5,560 bases of DNA from Actinomycetes bacterium (GTDB taxonomy: Bacteria; Actinomycetota; Acidimicrobiia; Acidimicrobiales; Palsa-688): positions 1 through 5,560 of the forward strand of contig JAKABK010000157.1 of assembly GCA_021796905.1 (NCBI GenBank), in the 5' to 3' direction. Of this stretch, positions 4,962 through 5,560 are shown in pieces. The first letter of the stretch is position 1. Every line of letters starts with the position of its first letter. The position numbers and the translations under genes are program-made. A model generated the notes under the pieces. The model worked only from the letters and a program-made list of their open reading frames with translations. It was not told the origin of the DNA and ran no database searches.

Positions 4962-5560
4962 GTGAGACGACGTCCCGACGAGATCGCCAAGATGCGCAAG
5001 GCCGGCCGGGTGGTGGCCGAGATGCACGCCGCCACCAGGCAGGCCGCCCGGCCCGGGGTGACCACCGCGCAGCTCGACCGGGTCGCCCGGGAGGTGCTCG
5101 ACCGTCGCGGCGCCCGGTCCAACTTCCTCGGCTACCACGGGTTCCCGGCGGTGATCTGCACCTCCCCGAACTCGATGATCGTCCACGGCATCCCGGGCGA
5201 CTACCGCTTGGAGGAGGGCGACATCATCTCGATCGACTGCGGGGCGATCGTCGAGGGCTACCACGGCGACGCCGCGTTCACCATGGGGGTGGGCGCGATC
5301 AGCGGGGAGGCCGAGAAGCTGCTGGCGGTCACCGAGGAGAGCCTGTGGGCGGGTATCGACCGGTTGCGGGAAGGCAACCGTCTCCACGACGTCGGCCTCG
5401 CGGTGGCGCAGGTCGCGGAGGGGGCGGGCTTCTCGGTGGTGAGGGAGTACGTCGGTCACGCCATCGGAACCGCCATGCACGAGGACCCGCAGGTCCCCAA
5501 CTACTGGCCCGGGACGCCCGGCCCGAAGCTGAAGCGGGGCATGGTCTTCGCGGTCGAGCC
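4962..5560 (+). CDS. map: Type I methionine aminopeptidase, 5' part (truncated by window end)
   Basis: The frame from GTG at 4962 runs open to the window edge (199 full codons). The product removes the initiator methionine from nascent proteins at the ribosome exit. The N-terminus MRRRPDEIAKMRKAGRVVAE is typical of the class without the zinc-finger extension. Active-site residues visible by family alignment are His75 (VHGIPGD), Asp92 (SIDCG), Asp103 (YHGDAAF), His166 (GHAIG), His173 (AMHEDPQVPNY) and Glu199 (VFAVEP). The final metal-binding glutamate lies beyond the window. PNYWPGTPGPKLK (179-191) is a variant insert-bearing loop compared with E. coli. No good Shine-Dalgarno precedes the GTG; a -10-like CACACT 7 bases upstream suggests a leaderless message. 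The next in-frame start would be ATG at 4992, ten codons in, which would remove the conserved N-terminal RRPDEIAKMR. The order secY-adk-map is common in actinobacteria. Confidence 0.95.
   Translation, partial: MRRRPDEIAKMRKAGRVVAEMHAATRQAARPGVTTAQLDRVAREVLDRRGARSNFLGYHGFPAVICTSPNSMIVHGIPGDYRLEEGDIISIDCGAIVEGYHGDAAFTMGVGAISGEAEKLLAVTEESLWAGIDRLREGNRLHDVGLAVAQVAEGAGFSVVREYVGHAIGTAMHEDPQVPNYWPGTPGPKLKRGMVFAVE

Noticed and set aside
4154..5480. Long - strand open frames opposite adk and map (4154-5122 and 4842-5480)
   Set aside because: Both are antisense to well-supported genes, have Arg/Asp/Gly/Pro-rich composition and no family motifs.
1..5560. A novel defence, mobile or biosynthetic system
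   Set aside because: Every sizeable sense frame belongs to a standard spc-operon or secY-adk-map gene in the expected order. There is no room for an additional gene and no repeat array, integrase or atypical composition.

Overview
The window is a GC-rich bacterial chromosome segment carrying the distal half of the spc ribosomal-protein operon followed by the secretion and housekeeping genes that usually trail it. All genes are on the + strand, in the order rpsN (3' end only), rpsH, rplF, rplR, rpsE, rpmD, rplO, secY, adk, map (5' part only). Nearly every base is accounted for. I see no tRNA, rRNA, mobile element, CRISPR array or foreign-looking gene.

The organism is probably a high-GC Actinomycetota. 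This rests on the zinc-ribbon (C+) S14, the actinobacterial-style S8 start ([11 protein letters not shown]), frequent GTG starts, and the secY-adk-map order. Adenylate kinase has a long, four-cysteine LID, unlike the short mycobacterial enzyme, and L15 ends in a KGNALTNR tail. Both lean towards a deep-branching class such as Acidimicrobiia, but this is inference from memory of the families, not from a search.

Positions 1-2732 are tightly packed and almost certainly co-transcribed and translationally coupled. The rpsN and rpsH stop codons lie inside the Shine-Dalgarno sequence of the next gene, rplR and rpsE are 3 bases apart, rpsE/rpmD overlap by 1 base and rpmD/rplO by 4 bases. These genes supply 30S proteins (S14, S8, S5) and 50S proteins (L6, L18, L30, L15).

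Positions 2733-2844 are the main non-coding stretch. They hold a perfect 11-bp hairpin directly after rplO, alternative smaller stems, a possible -10 box, and an inverted repeat whose right arm abuts the secY ribosome binding site. This suggests that secY expression is partly separated from the ribosomal genes.

Positions 2845-5560 encode the SecY translocon channel, adenylate kinase and type I methionine aminopeptidase. The last acts on nascent chains at the ribosome exit. The 46-base secY-adk gap and 76-base adk-map gap contain small GC-rich inverted repeats, and neither adk nor map has a clear Shine-Dalgarno sequence. I found no undescribed system. The points of interest are regulatory details at gene junctions and a few clade-specific protein features.
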